64,000 nt of DNA, taken from NCBI GenBank assembly GCA_024663395.1, contig JANFAH010000058.1:62001-126000 (forward strand), given 5' to 3'. Below are positions 33,750 to 44,965 of the stretch, piece after piece. A program made the position numbers and the translations under genes. The notes under the pieces were generated by a model, which had not been told where the DNA came from, did not search any database, and saw only the letters and a list, made by a program, of their open reading frames with translations. The number at the start of each line of letters is the position of its first letter. The stretch's first letter is position 1. This DNA comes from Pisolithus tinctorius (Eukaryota > Basidiomycota > Agaricomycetes > Boletales > Pisolithaceae).

Positions 33750-34636
33750 CATATTGCCCTGACGAGCTCTTGCGTGTTGGTCAGCTCAACGAGCAGTGTT
33801 TGCCTTGAATCCCAAATCGATCTCAAACCTGCCGCCGATAACGTTCCCCGGCAGACGGTGTGCAATCATGCGACCTAACGTACGTCCATCCTGTAGGACT
33901 CCTCCGGCAGAGACAACGTACCGGCACCGTCATCCTCTGACTCTGATCAGTACCACTTACAGGGCCGAGCACTTCTGAGTCGCAATGTCATTTATGATCT
34001 CAGAGCAGTTGATCGACCACGTTTGTGTTGGATGCAGGTCTCGTAGTCGCTACCCTGTCGTTGCCCGAGCTGCTGGACGGGGTGCATGTAACTTCGTTCG
34101 TCACCACGCGTTTGCGAAGTTGCCGTAGATGGCAAATTTTGCCTCTTATTTCTCGTCACCAGCGACGAGCGTAGCCGCTTCAATCAACCTTTCCCTTTCC
34201 AATCGCGTGCCTTTGATGAGAAAGGTGTTTGGTGGGGTTGGGTTGGGCAATGTCGTATTCAACGAGCCTCAATGTTCTCGCGATACATATCTAAAACCTT
34301 TCAAGTCTTTCAACGAACTCTTACCGAGACCATGCTGGCACGATTCCGTTCTGTGTTGCAGCAGATTATGAATCAAAATTCATATGCTGACTGCATAGGC
34401 TTCTGTGTTACTATGCATTGCTTGAGCGGCTGACGACCATAACTCCTTGGCGCACTCAAATAAATCCCATTTCACCTACGAAACATAGTTACTATGCGAA
34501 GAACAAAGGTAGTCCATACAATGAAAATATTCCATTGCCAAAGTCCGCAGAATCTGGCCATCCGCCTTAAGAAGTTTGGATTCTGGATTTCAACACATAA
34601 TCAACTCATGTTACTTTCTCACTAGGGGGGATCCAC
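33750..34636. other. Intergenic; no supported gene
   Basis: Between the secreted hydrolase-like gene and the small secreted protein gene, whose stops converge on this interval. Only short unsupported frames; no RNA gene recognised. Confidence 0.4.
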
Positions 34637-35478
34637 TCACTGGATGAACCAGGTCTGATCACTCGCGACGCAGTTACCGCCATGAGCGTTCTGCTGTGAC
34701 TGACAATTGAATGCGACCCATTCAATAACACTCGACTGTTGACCGTGTCGTTCAACAGAATTGATTGGGGAGGGCAGAGTTAGCATGTCAACTGAGCCAA
34801 AAGGGGCACCCTTACCCAATCGTCCCTACAGTACGTTTCGTTGTAGCTAGCTTGATTGACAAAGAACGTCTCGCAGCTAGCATACTGCATAAAGATAGGG
34901 TTCCCCTTTTTGAAAGTATCAGCTAGTGATGACATTCTCCTAAAGGGTTCACTTACCACAGTGATGTTGAACAGCTGGCCTTGAGGAAGGTAAGTTTTGT
35001 CCTGGCCAAGTACTCGGTGTGAACTGCGTAATACGTACCGATGTTCTGATTGTCATACAGCAGCGCATCTGCGATCACTTGGCAGTCATTGGGGTCGGGT
35101 CCTCCGCCGGCAGGAGTGAAGCAGTTGGTGTTACCTGCAATAAAAAGATGCGTGTTGGTTACTTGACTAGCACGCGAATGAAAGCGACACCCACAAGTAT
35201 TTCCACATACATTCGTCTGCCTCTTTTGAGCAACGCTACGAGCGGTGAGGCTGGGTAGGTTGCTGCAAGAGAGGACCTGTGCTTCCACTTCGTTGTTCTT
35301 ACCAATGAAATGAGTAGCTAGAACCTTCTCATTTTGGCAGACGAAAGCTAGTAGCATGCGTTCAGAAGATCAACGTCGAGAGAGAAGAGCAGCATCACCC
35401 ACGGGTAGGAGGGATCGCCGTGGCAAATACGCCGACAGCGAACGTAGACAGGACAGCAGTTAAAGCAAAGAGTTTCAT
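34637..35478 (-). CDS. Small secreted Cys-rich protein
   Basis: Exon 1 encodes MKLFALTAVLSTFAVGVFAT, a clear signal peptide, and ends at IPPTR before a GTGGGT donor. Later exons encode a Lys/Arg-ended prepeptide (SVAQKRQTNVCGN), CFTPAGGGPDPNDCQVIADALL, GQLFNITV, KKGNPIFMQYASCETFFVNQ, NETYCRDDW and VIEWVAFNCQSQQNAHGGNC, ending CVASDQTWFIQ (stop 34639-34637). The pattern of Cys residues and the PDPNDC motif match a common family of secreted proteins in wood- and litter-decay basidiomycetes. The KR before QTNVC suggests Kex2 processing. A relic of a paralogue lies at 23090-23290. Confidence 0.8.
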
Positions 35479-35557
35479 GTGTAGGCAGAAATCTGAAGCT
35501 GAAGGAACTGTGAGGGGCTACAAGGTACTAGCGAGGACACTCTCCAATATACCCCGC

Positions 35558-35564
35558 TTTTATA
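35558..35564 (-). promoter_or_regulatory. TATA box of the small secreted protein gene
   Basis: Minus-strand TATAAAA about 80 nt upstream of the start at 35478. The interval 35570-36206 beyond it holds no gene I can support; an open frame at 35740-36030 (-) has no motifs. Confidence 0.5.
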
Positions 35565-36206
35565 TGCAACTGGCTGGCGTTTGACTGACCAGCAACCTGA
35601 TGTAGTAGCGCCCTGATACGTCAAAACACTCCAGCAAACCCGACTGAGGCCTAGGGGGTTTCCCACCGCGGCGTTCATTCGCCACCCGTAAGGTCATCTG
35701 GGGTTGGCCCGGAGATCATCTATTGTTGGCTGACACAGCCTAGTTGAGTTCCGCATGCGTCAGAATGTGAGCAAGAAACCATGTCACTTTGGTTTGGACA
35801 CCGGTAAGCTCTGCATACTTGACAGAACGGGCACTTAAAGCCTTCATGAACGTCAGAATAGAACACCGTAGTAACCGGGAATCATGTGGTTTCGATGCAA
35901 TCACAAACCTCTTGACTGTACGGTTGTCATATTCGGGGTGGATGTAATGCCTAGTTCCACACCCCAATGGAATGACGACATCGTCAGTGGAGGTGAAGAG
36001 GTTAAGTCCTAATTGCACCGGTGCGTTCAAGTCTTCATGACATCAGATGCATTTCATATCGCTGTTAGTGTACTCGACGAAATGAAAGTATGTCATCATG
36101 TAGAGAAGAAGGTTCGAAACAAGGTTGCCATTTACTGGAGAGTGGGACGTCACATTGTCATTTGACATGCCTAATATTATTAGAACAAGGCTGTCCACGG
36201 CGTCAA

Positions 36207-39200
36207 TCAGCCTAAACCCCGGACGCGTTCATGTGGCTCCTGCCATGGTACCCCTGGCCATTCGTAAGCTGTTGTGAGGTATTCGACATATACAGGATAT
36301 CACTTGCCAAGTATCTGAAATATCTCCTCTTCTGTTTCTGATGCTATAATACTTCCTGTATCGTAAGCTGTCAAAATGGAAGAGCCAAGGCCAATAATAG
36401 ACAGGGAACGCTCTAGCTCACCGTCGGAAAGCTTTACCCGTCGGTTCTGTGGATCCCGTACGACCCCGCCATAAAGCCCACGTTGATTCAGTGAATAGCC
36501 CATCACATTGGCCTTCAACCTCATCGCGCGGTTAAACTGGAACCGTTCCAGTCATTCTCTCTGGCGGCCATCCTACAGAGAACGCTACTTACGATGTCGT
36601 CGCCCTACATCGCACGATGTCAGGTTAGCGAAGGTAGTGCTTCACCCCAGTTCTATAAACGGACCGTGTAATAAAGCAGGGCTGCTCCTCTACTTTCCCA
36701 AGGAACACATAAAATGTCAATTCGTCTGCGTTTCGCACCAGGATCCGGAAGTTTGCACAAGCCCCGGTAGATTAGCTCCAGTTCAGCCGGATCGGCCGGT
36801 AAAGCCAAGTCCTCAGTCAAGATCTTGGCCGCCTGGAGGCGGTCCAACAATCGCGACAGCACGCCTAGGGTATTGTCGTGAGTCGTAATACGATTTGAGG
36901 GGGGCGAATCGACGTGCCTGAATGAGTGTTGCCGTCGGCAGCAGGACGAGTTATGAGGATATCGATATCCCCACAGTCGGCCTTGCCTCTGCGAAATGAT
37001 TAGGACTTGCGAGTCTTGACATTTATCATCCGCACCTTCGATAACTCCCCATTATCTCAATGAATAAACTCTTATCGATCTCCAGTGCTGTGTGCCACTA
37101 TCAATACCGGGATTCAAACATCAGGGGATAGCAAAACCTATTGATTTTATGGTACTGAAAATCCTTGCAGCCTCTTCTCGCGGCATTCTCGAATTAATGT
37201 CTGTTATCAGCCTCGTAAGTACTACTGGTATGACAGGGGTGAGACCATGCCTACCATCATAGAACTTCAGGCCAATCTCTTGCGCCGGTGATAGCCGGAG
37301 ACTCTTGCTGTTTGCTTTAATATCGTCGAGCGTCCTGTGCCCGCTAGCATACCATGCAAATGCCGTGCTGCGACCTGCAAAACCAAGATTACCAAGGAAT
37401 CGGAACGCAGCTGGCGACACAAATTACTTACCGACACCATAAATACCCTGAAAAAGTCTGGTAACTTCTACATCATCCGTCCGCTCATGTTCTATACGTC
37501 TCAAGTCACCGGTGTTGATTATTTCCATGATCTACTCCTCTTAAGAGTGGAGAATCCAGAGCCTAGGTGAAACTTACCTTGAGAGCCGTCTTCTCACCCA
37601 CACCACGAATGGATCGAGCTTCACTGAAAGAGGTGATCTGCTTCGGATAATTCCGTAGGGCTCGGATACCTGAGTGAGTGAGTTAGCGACCACCACATGA
37701 ACATGCAAAGTTCTCATGCAACATTTTCCATAACTAAAAACTCGCCAACGATCATGATCAGAAGGCTTCGACTTGTGCAATTCCATAAGTTCCTGCAACT
37801 GAAACCCAATTAGCAATATGAGTGCGTGTGGCCTAGATAGTACCAACCTTTTCGATGATTTCTTGGTTGGCGCAGGCCGTTCGTTGGGGCTCCTTCTGGT
37901 CGCAAGTAAAGCCCTGGATGAAGCAAAGTTTTCAAATCATCGAACTTGGTAAGAGCCACCGTTGCCTACTTGTCTTTGAACATTTTCTTTGCGGAATTCG
38001 AATCCTTCATCCCCGTCATCCGATTCGGACTCATCCATCGTCCACTAGAAACAAAAAAAGCTCTGCTCAAACGCTTTGCACGTCCAGCGATGATTTCCCT
38101 ACCTCTGCATCGCGCTGCGCCTTCGCTTGAGCGTAATATTCTGCCAAAGGGTCGTCGGCACCCTCTGGTGTACCAGACGCGGCTTTCCGCGTGGATAATA
38201 TAGCTGGCGGACCACTCTTGATACGCGACGGCCTTTCGCTGGGTTGAAGGTTGAGAGGCGGAGGCGGAAGGATCTTGGCCACATCAGAGCACCCAACCGC
38301 AACTTTGCGCTTCTCCTGGGAAAAGTCGCTGCAGTGACAGTCATAATCCTGGCCTCTAAAGCCAGAAAAATACATACGAGATACGGCTGACGTCATCGTT
38401 GACGTCAATTGACGGACTGGCATTCAGAATGCGTGATCCTGGCTGTTGTCCCTGCTCAGCCTTCCGGCTGGCATGCTTATTCCACTGTCTTCCGGCATCA
38501 ATACGCTGCGGGAATGCCGCATGCATGAACTCGAAGTCGAGGAGTTGCTCTTCTTCATCGCGGTCGTCCACATCCCGTGCCTTTCCCTTCCCCTTCTTAT
38601 CCGTAATTAGCTTCCCGTTTCCGTTGGTTGCGCGTCCATAACCCGATAAGACCCAGGACCAAGTGACGGTGGGGATATGATCAGGTATTTCCGACAACGA
38701 CTTCAACGACAATGCTCGCAGGGTAATGTGAGGGCCCGTATCCGTCACGATGTGGGTGACAACAGCTTGGTCGTACTTAGGAGCTAGAGTACCGCCATGC
38801 TTTATGATCTACGGAGCGAGGAGTTAGATTTTCAAGAATTCGGAGCATACGTGAGCTCAACAAAACAAAGTGGTAAATGGGTAGAGCGAGTCATGGCGCC
38901 GTCTAAAACCCAGAGCGTGCACAGGGTGTACGATATAGAATTGGCGGGAGGATTTTACTTACATATTCCATCCGACCCCTCGTTCTGGTACTAGCGTACT
39001 GCATATCTCCACCAACATAAAATATGCATTTGCCCTTCAGGTAACTCGTCTTGGGGGTGACAGGGAGCATATTGGACTGCAGCTTCAAAGCGTACTCGAG
39101 GGGCGTAACGAGTGTAGGTTTCTCCTTTCCTTTCTTGCTACCTTTCGAAGCGGAACCAACCTTCTGCCTGCTGTTCACGGTCCTACGAACCTTGGCAGCC

Positions 39201-40648
39201 GCGCAGGTCGATCTAGAAGATGACGGTTTTTCGGCATCGGGAACGTCAGATCCTGCATTCTTTTGGAACCTCTCATGAGCAGGGGAGAGTCCAGGACTCG
39301 TAATGTTGCTCAAGTCTGTGTCCAATTGAGGAGGCTTAATTCCCGGTGAAGGTGTCAATAACCGTTGCACTTCCCGTTTCTCGGTGACACTTGGTGGCCG
39401 AGCAACCAACCTTACATCAAACGGAGATGGCAGAGTAGCTGGGGAGGGCAATGGAATCTGTGAAATGTCACTGTCCCTCGACTGATGTGGTGGTATGTTT
39501 AGTGGTCGATCTGAGCTTTCATTGGTCCTTGGCCGTTTCCCACGGGTCCTATGGGGCAACTTCTCTGTAGGAATGACGTGGGTCTTCGACGCAATGGAAG
39601 GCGACTCTAAGACGTTGACTACATTGACCTCAGAAATATTGACTGGGCTGTGGGACAGCTCTACGATCTGTGGAATTTCTACCCTAAAACGTGAACGGGG
39701 ATGTGAGAGATCAAAATCTTGCTCCTGCGATGATGTAGCCTCTGGAATTGGTTTTGTCGCAGAGTCCTTGGGCGAAAGCGATCTATTAAATGCCATTTCG
39801 CTCTCGCACTTAAAGTCCAGAACAGCAGAGGTGTTAGCTAGGCCTTGTACAGACGGTTGGGATTGTCGTTGCATCCTCGTGGTCGTGCTGTCACCGAGAG
39901 CCGTATCAAGAAGGTCATCGGCATCCGGTGGCTTGGATACTTCGAGAACGTCCTTGCGCAACATCGCTCCCTTATGTGAAAGATTGTTCGATAAATGGCC
40001 AGCGACATTCTCGGCGATAATAGGGCATTGGCTAGAAGAGCGATCTGTCGAAGTTGGGGTGCTGCCATTTCAAAAACACGGCATCTCCTCACCCATCACA
40101 TATTTGAGGTGAGTAGGGGCCACGCACCTCGTGTGTAGTGGAATGTCGTGTTCCCGAGTAACACAGGTAAAAACTATATCGGGCATTCCTTCTGTTCTCA
40201 TTCGTTTATCATCTGGAGGATCTTGGCGACCCTCAACCCCTTTCCGTTTCAACCTGAACATTATTGGCAGTGTAAATAGACGCTCATCATTTGTAACGGG
40301 TCCTGTTGTGCGTGCTCACCGTCTAGGCTCGTTATTAGGGGTACCTGTGGCACCTGACGTTCCTAGTGGACAATCTTGAGCTGAGAGATCAACAGGCGTA
40401 GCGGAGCGGTCACGGGTGCAGAACGGCTGCTTCGAATGAGTATGAACGTGCATGTCCTTGCTGGTACAGCCCAAGCTTCTATTCGTTTGTTGAATCGACC
40501 CGTGCGACTTCCAGACGTCTTAACGTACCGTTCTGAGTGGCACGCTTGAAGACGCATGCGGACGTAGGCGTCCATGTCTTCGTCTGGTAGATTCATACGC
40601 TTTTTCTTGCTCTGCAAAGAATTCATCCACATCGTTGTCCAACGGCAT
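36207..40648 (-). CDS. Family-X DNA polymerase (Pol IV / lambda type) with BRCT domain
   Basis: Repair polymerase for end joining and base excision. The probable start at 40648 (MPLDNDVDEFFAEQEKAYES) and the exons between 40650 and 40000 are less certain. A long disordered N-terminal exon (about 40020-38963) precedes the BRCT domain (KCIFYVGGDMQ, IIKHGGTLAPKYDQAVVTHI, IPTVTWSWVLSGYG). The 8-kDa domain has HDRWRVFSYGK, IRALRNYPKQI and IRGVGEKTA. The palm has GSYRR, CGDIDILITRP (two catalytic Asp) and KRRRIDILCVPWESRGA (third Asp). It ends MGYSLNQRGLYGGVV, IIASETEEEIFQIL and GVPWQEPHERVRGLG (stop 36209-36207). Frames are intact. Two introns appear to use GC donors. Confidence 0.88.
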
Positions 40649-40649
40649 T

Positions 40650-42105
40650 GTTGTGGGGGCGTGGCGTAAATGACTTGAAAAGTCCGCGTCACAAACTTGA
40701 ATGCCAGCGAGAACTGCGAATTAACGTCTGAGGCACGTGACTTGGTCGACGGTACGCACTGCCGCAACAAAATCTCGAGAAGGGAGGTAAGAAACGCGTC
40801 GCGGAAGGTGTTTCAGGGATTTGTCTGGTCCCTTGCTACTGCCTCAGATTTGGCATAGAGATTTAGGAGCAGGCGAAGGGCGAAGTCGCAGATCTGAAAT
40901 AACAACCCACAGTGCAAATAAAGTTGGCAGCCGACTGCCGCAGGGTTCGCTTGATCACCCCAGCGAATGTTCCAAGTCGTGCAGAAGTGGGTCCCTGAAA
41001 TGGTTTCATTCATGATCAACACGAGTATTTTTATGGCATAAATGATTATTTTGCAACACCTTTCTTTTACAGGTTTTCGAAATCGATGGAAAGCATAAGA
41101 TTCTGGCTCAGAAATGAAAAATGACTGGAATAGTAATCGGCCGCAGCACCGGGTAGAACGTGTAACGTGCAGACGGCAGAGTGTCTGGGAACCTGTCGAT
41201 AGGACCACGGTATTTTTCTGCATGCAATTATTGGACTCATCAGCACCGTCGAGTAAAGGGATGCAGCTGATACTACACCTCAACAGACCACGAGTATCCT
41301 AGCCAACGGCGGGGCAGAGAATGGGCGTCGTGAGAGCTCCAGGGACTAGTCCTGCCACGCTTGTTGCGTAACTGTCGCAAACTTCCAGGCAGCCAATCCA
41401 AGTCTTCCAGATCCGTCACCGCCCGGTCTTTTGGGTTGCGGGCGTCTACAGAAAACGAGTCAGTCGCACTGCATCCCGAGTCTATCCTTGTCCTGGACCC
41501 TGCTGCCTACCACATGTACTATAATGTTATCGTTGGCAAGAGGCAAACTTTCGCCCGGACGGCTCCGTTTGTAACGTAACGACTGGCTCAATTGTTTCCC
41601 TGCCCCAGCGCTCTCGACGACATTTGTTTGTTCCCAGCTACGTCCCTTGGATCTGTGCAAATTGCCAGACGGTGATTTGAAAACTCTTCTCGTCTTTCTT
41701 ACGCTATTATTGAGCTTGTCGCTGCCACCCGATGCCATCGCCGCAGACGAGATCTTCCAGCCAGCCAGCCAGCAGCATCGATCAACGTGTCGACAACCCC
41801 GGCCACAATGCGTGCGGCTGCCTATCAGGCTTCTCCGCGATCCCCCCTTGTGCATGGACTCCTGCCGCCCACGGTATATAGCTTACACCCCGCGCTGCCG
41901 TCGCTGATCATCATCTCAATCTCGACCTGCTTCGGGGACCGGCTCATCCTCGTGCTAAACTTCTGCGTCGCTGAGTTGGTATCAGGCTATATAATAGCTC
42001 AGGACTCCACCGACATCCCAATTACGGCGACCTGCCAACAATCTATCACACCCTTCTGATCCAACCCAACCCTTTACAGCTTTTCCTCTCCCATCCACGT
42101 CGTCT
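40650..42105. other. No supported gene
   Basis: Divergent interval between the polymerase and the methyltransferase. Open frames at 40813-41283 (-), 41460-41855 (-) and 41647-42059 (+) lack motifs, coherent splice signals or recognisable homology. A Leu-rich N-terminus at 41647 resembles a signal peptide but the rest is Arg/Cys-rich and unconvincing. Confidence 0.4.
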
Positions 42106-43371
42106 ATGGCGATACCGCCCAACAACAATCGTAACAACGCCCGGGATGATGGGCCTGGTACATGGCCTTCCCATCCTTCTTCAAACAACAGATCTCAAGC
42201 GGCGGAACCCGAGGAAGACGGGCTTTCAGACGCCTTTCTGTTCTGACACAGCTTGGAAACGACGAGTTTCCAAGACACTTCACCGAGCGCGAAGGGCGTC
42301 TCTTCCATGCTCATGGCTCGCCGTATCCAATGCCCGTAGATGGCGGGGAACAATGGGTCAATTTTTTCTCTCTTTTCACGCTATTCTAGCCGTCCTGGGT
42401 CATTGACGAACGCCGTAACAGAGACTGAACGCACTTCACGTCCTACTCCACGAGCGCTTGGACTCGCACTTCGCAGGACCCGTCGGCGACGTGCTAGCCC
42501 AAGAGCCAGGCAGGCACAGGCGCGTTTTGGATTTGTGTACGGGTACAGGTAAATGGTGAGTGATCATCTCAACCCAGATAACCCGATCCGTTCTAATACC
42601 ATCTGGTCTTGCTTTGGAAAGGGTCATAGATATGGCAAGTATATTCCCCAATGTCAAGTTTTCTGGCATCGATATAGGTGCGATCAGAATCATTTGTGCT
42701 TACCGCTTACATACTTACCTATTCACAAACTCGTCGTTTAAAAAGTCCCTATTGCGCCGAGAACAACACCACGCAATGTTCACTTCGAGATTGCCGACGC
42801 CACACAGCCGCTCCGGTGGCGTGACGGAACCATGGATTTTGTGCACGCACGCAATGTATCACTAGCAGTTCGTCAGTCCAGCTGCGTGTTGCTTTATTAG
42901 CTTGACGAACCACGACAGATAGCTCACTACCCCCGGATGTTACGCGAAGCCACACGGGTTCTGCGCCGAGGAGGTCTCTTCTTCTCCGGGGAGATACTTC
43001 GCCAAGTGACGTTTGATCCGGAGTGCTTCCAGGGTGTGCCGGCCTTGGATGCGCCCCGGGCAGACAACTTTTATAGACTCATCAATAGAACGTTGGCACT
43101 TCGAGGTCTAAACAACTACACAGACAGAATTGCGGAGTTCGTTCACGCAAGCGGGCAATTTGATGCTATCCGCCGACAAAACTATGTGATTCCGATCGGG
43201 GAATGGTCGTCGTCCCCGAATGACCGACGTCTTGGTGCGAGGTGTCGCGACATCCTGGCCGTGTTTGCCAGAAACCTTGCTCCGATGCTCAAGGATGCTG
43301 CGCATCCAGATGATTTATTGGAGAAATCATTGAGGGGTTTGTGGATGACATTGGGAGTGTACGTGGCCTAG
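42106..43371 (+). CDS. SAM-dependent methyltransferase (LaeA-like)
   Basis: Class I methyltransferase. N-terminal region, possibly from MAIPPNNNRNNARDDG at 42106, then LGNDEFPRHFTEREGRLFHA, RLNALHVLLHERLDSHFAGPV, motif I VLDLCTGTGKW (about 42515-42549), VIDMASIFPNVKFSGIDI, VHFEIADATQPLRWRDGTMD and MLREATRVLRRGGLFFSGEI, ending WMTLGVYVA (stop 43369-43371). Introns are GT-AG (for example GTGAGT at 42548). The Asn-rich N-terminus and the following conserved exon are in different frames over 42106-42350, so either the start is at 42162 in the second frame or a one-base indel lies near 42240. Similar enzymes act as regulators or in secondary metabolism; the substrate is unknown. Confidence 0.75.
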
Positions 43372-44123
43372 TTGCGGTATACCAGACCGTGTGGGCCCGC
43401 AGGTGTTAAAACGGTCAAAACGTAGTATGTTCCTGGTTCCGGTCATGCTTTCTCGCTGTCTGCTTTACTCTCGCGTACTGTGTTGCTCTCTGTTCGTGTT
43501 CGCTTTACATGTTCTCGGTCCGTGAATATCATGCTTCTTCGTTATTAGAGATTCGCCTTGTCTTGGCCGAGAACTCAGAAGATCACGACGCGAACAAGAT
43601 TAGCGTCCACAGTGTGTGATTTAATGACCGGTTGTGACTCTGGAAGAGCGGCTCTGCTATGCTAGGGGAAGGGCTCGATATGAAAGTTACTTTCCGTCTT
43701 CCCGTTGGCATAGGCTGCGCAGGATCGTTGATTCGTTCAGAGTACAGCCATCCTCGAAACGAGTCGGCGTTTACCTATCGGCGATCGGTAAGATCATCAT
43801 CATTGTGGGCGGCCGCCGTGGCATGGGGCTGAGTGTCCGACGATCACAACGCTTAGGATGGATGGTCTGAGTCCAGGTCAGAAAGATCGAGAGGGCGGAT
43901 ATAAGTACCGTCCACAGCCTTCTTGCATACAGCGATCGACACCTCGCGTGCTATCAAGCTATATTCGTACAAACATTCACCACATATTCAAACAAACTGG
44001 AACTCCCTATTTAGCTTTAAAAGCGATTTTCAAACCTCGCTTGGACCCCATGGATCAACATTATTACAACTATATTCAAAAGGGCATGGAAACTTACTTT
44101 GTGTGTGTTCAAGTGCTTGGACT
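43372..44123. other. Intergenic; no supported gene
   Basis: Convergent gene ends. Only short frames without motifs. Confidence 0.4.
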
Positions 44124-44563
44124 TCAAGATCTAGGGATCCAGGATCCATATGTAGGCGGTGGTTTCTGAACTGCCACTTCCGTCTCCGTTTCTGGATTTG
44201 ACTGGATCCGGCGACTTGACCTAACCTGAGCCCTCCGGGAGCGGACCTTGTCTTTGCTGCCTTTGCGAGGACGCTGGCCGAATATACAAGCTACTGCCAC
44301 AAGCAGAGCTATGGGGTGCCAGTAAGCCAGTGTGACGTGTGTACATGTGGTAAGTTGAGAGTATTGAATGAAGCACGGGAAATGGGAACAGGCAGATGCC
44401 ATCAGAGGTGAATGAGGAGACAGAAAAACAGTAACCAACCTAAGAGGCCAAGTACACCAAACACACCCAGTAGTAGGGCTGGTGACCTGGTTTTCGTCTG
44501 CTTGGGGGGGTCGGGAATAATAATGACGGTCATATTGTCTGTCGACGGGAGAGTTGCGAACAT
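44124..44563 (-). CDS. Small single-span membrane protein
   Basis: Start at 44563 (MFATLPSTDNMTVIII), with a sequon NMT, PPKQTKTR and then a hydrophobic helix (ALLLGVFGVLGLL) that continues after a GT-AG intron into LLVAVACIFG. A very basic juxtamembrane tail (QRPRKGSKDKVRSRRAQVRS) and the C-terminus VQKPPPTYGSWIPRS follow (stop 44126-44124). About 100 aa. The PPPTY sequence is a possible Rsp5/NEDD4-type PPxY motif, placed next to an alpha-arrestin gene. I do not recognise a family. Confidence 0.5.
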
Positions 44564-44965
44564 CTCAAAATCCCCTCAAGGATACCTCTCAAATAACAGG
44601 GCCATTACTTTAGGAGTAGTGGTTTCGTGATTTGAGGGGTAGTAAGAGGGTGTGTACTTTAGGGAACGGATTACATGAGTAACCTGATGAAAAGCCATCA
44701 ACTTCGGCGTTGGCACGGCTGACATTAGGATGAGGCCATTATGATGTGACCTTGAGGACATGTTTCCCTTCAAGGGACTGGGAAGGATATTCTGGCCCGT
44801 GCCTGTGTGTTACATACACAACTTACAAATGGGCAAACATTAATGTTATTATCTTATCAGCGGACTCGGCCGACGTGTCTTTCAGGTCGGTTCGGAGTCA
44901 TTTACAGAGGAACATAACCTGAGCTGACCCTTGACTAGGACGTCGTGCACGCGGCCCCAGCTAGG
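44564..44965. promoter_or_regulatory. Divergent intergenic region
   Basis: 402 bp between the small membrane protein (-) and the arrestin (+) starts, so it should hold both promoters. No clear TATA box seen. Confidence 0.3.
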
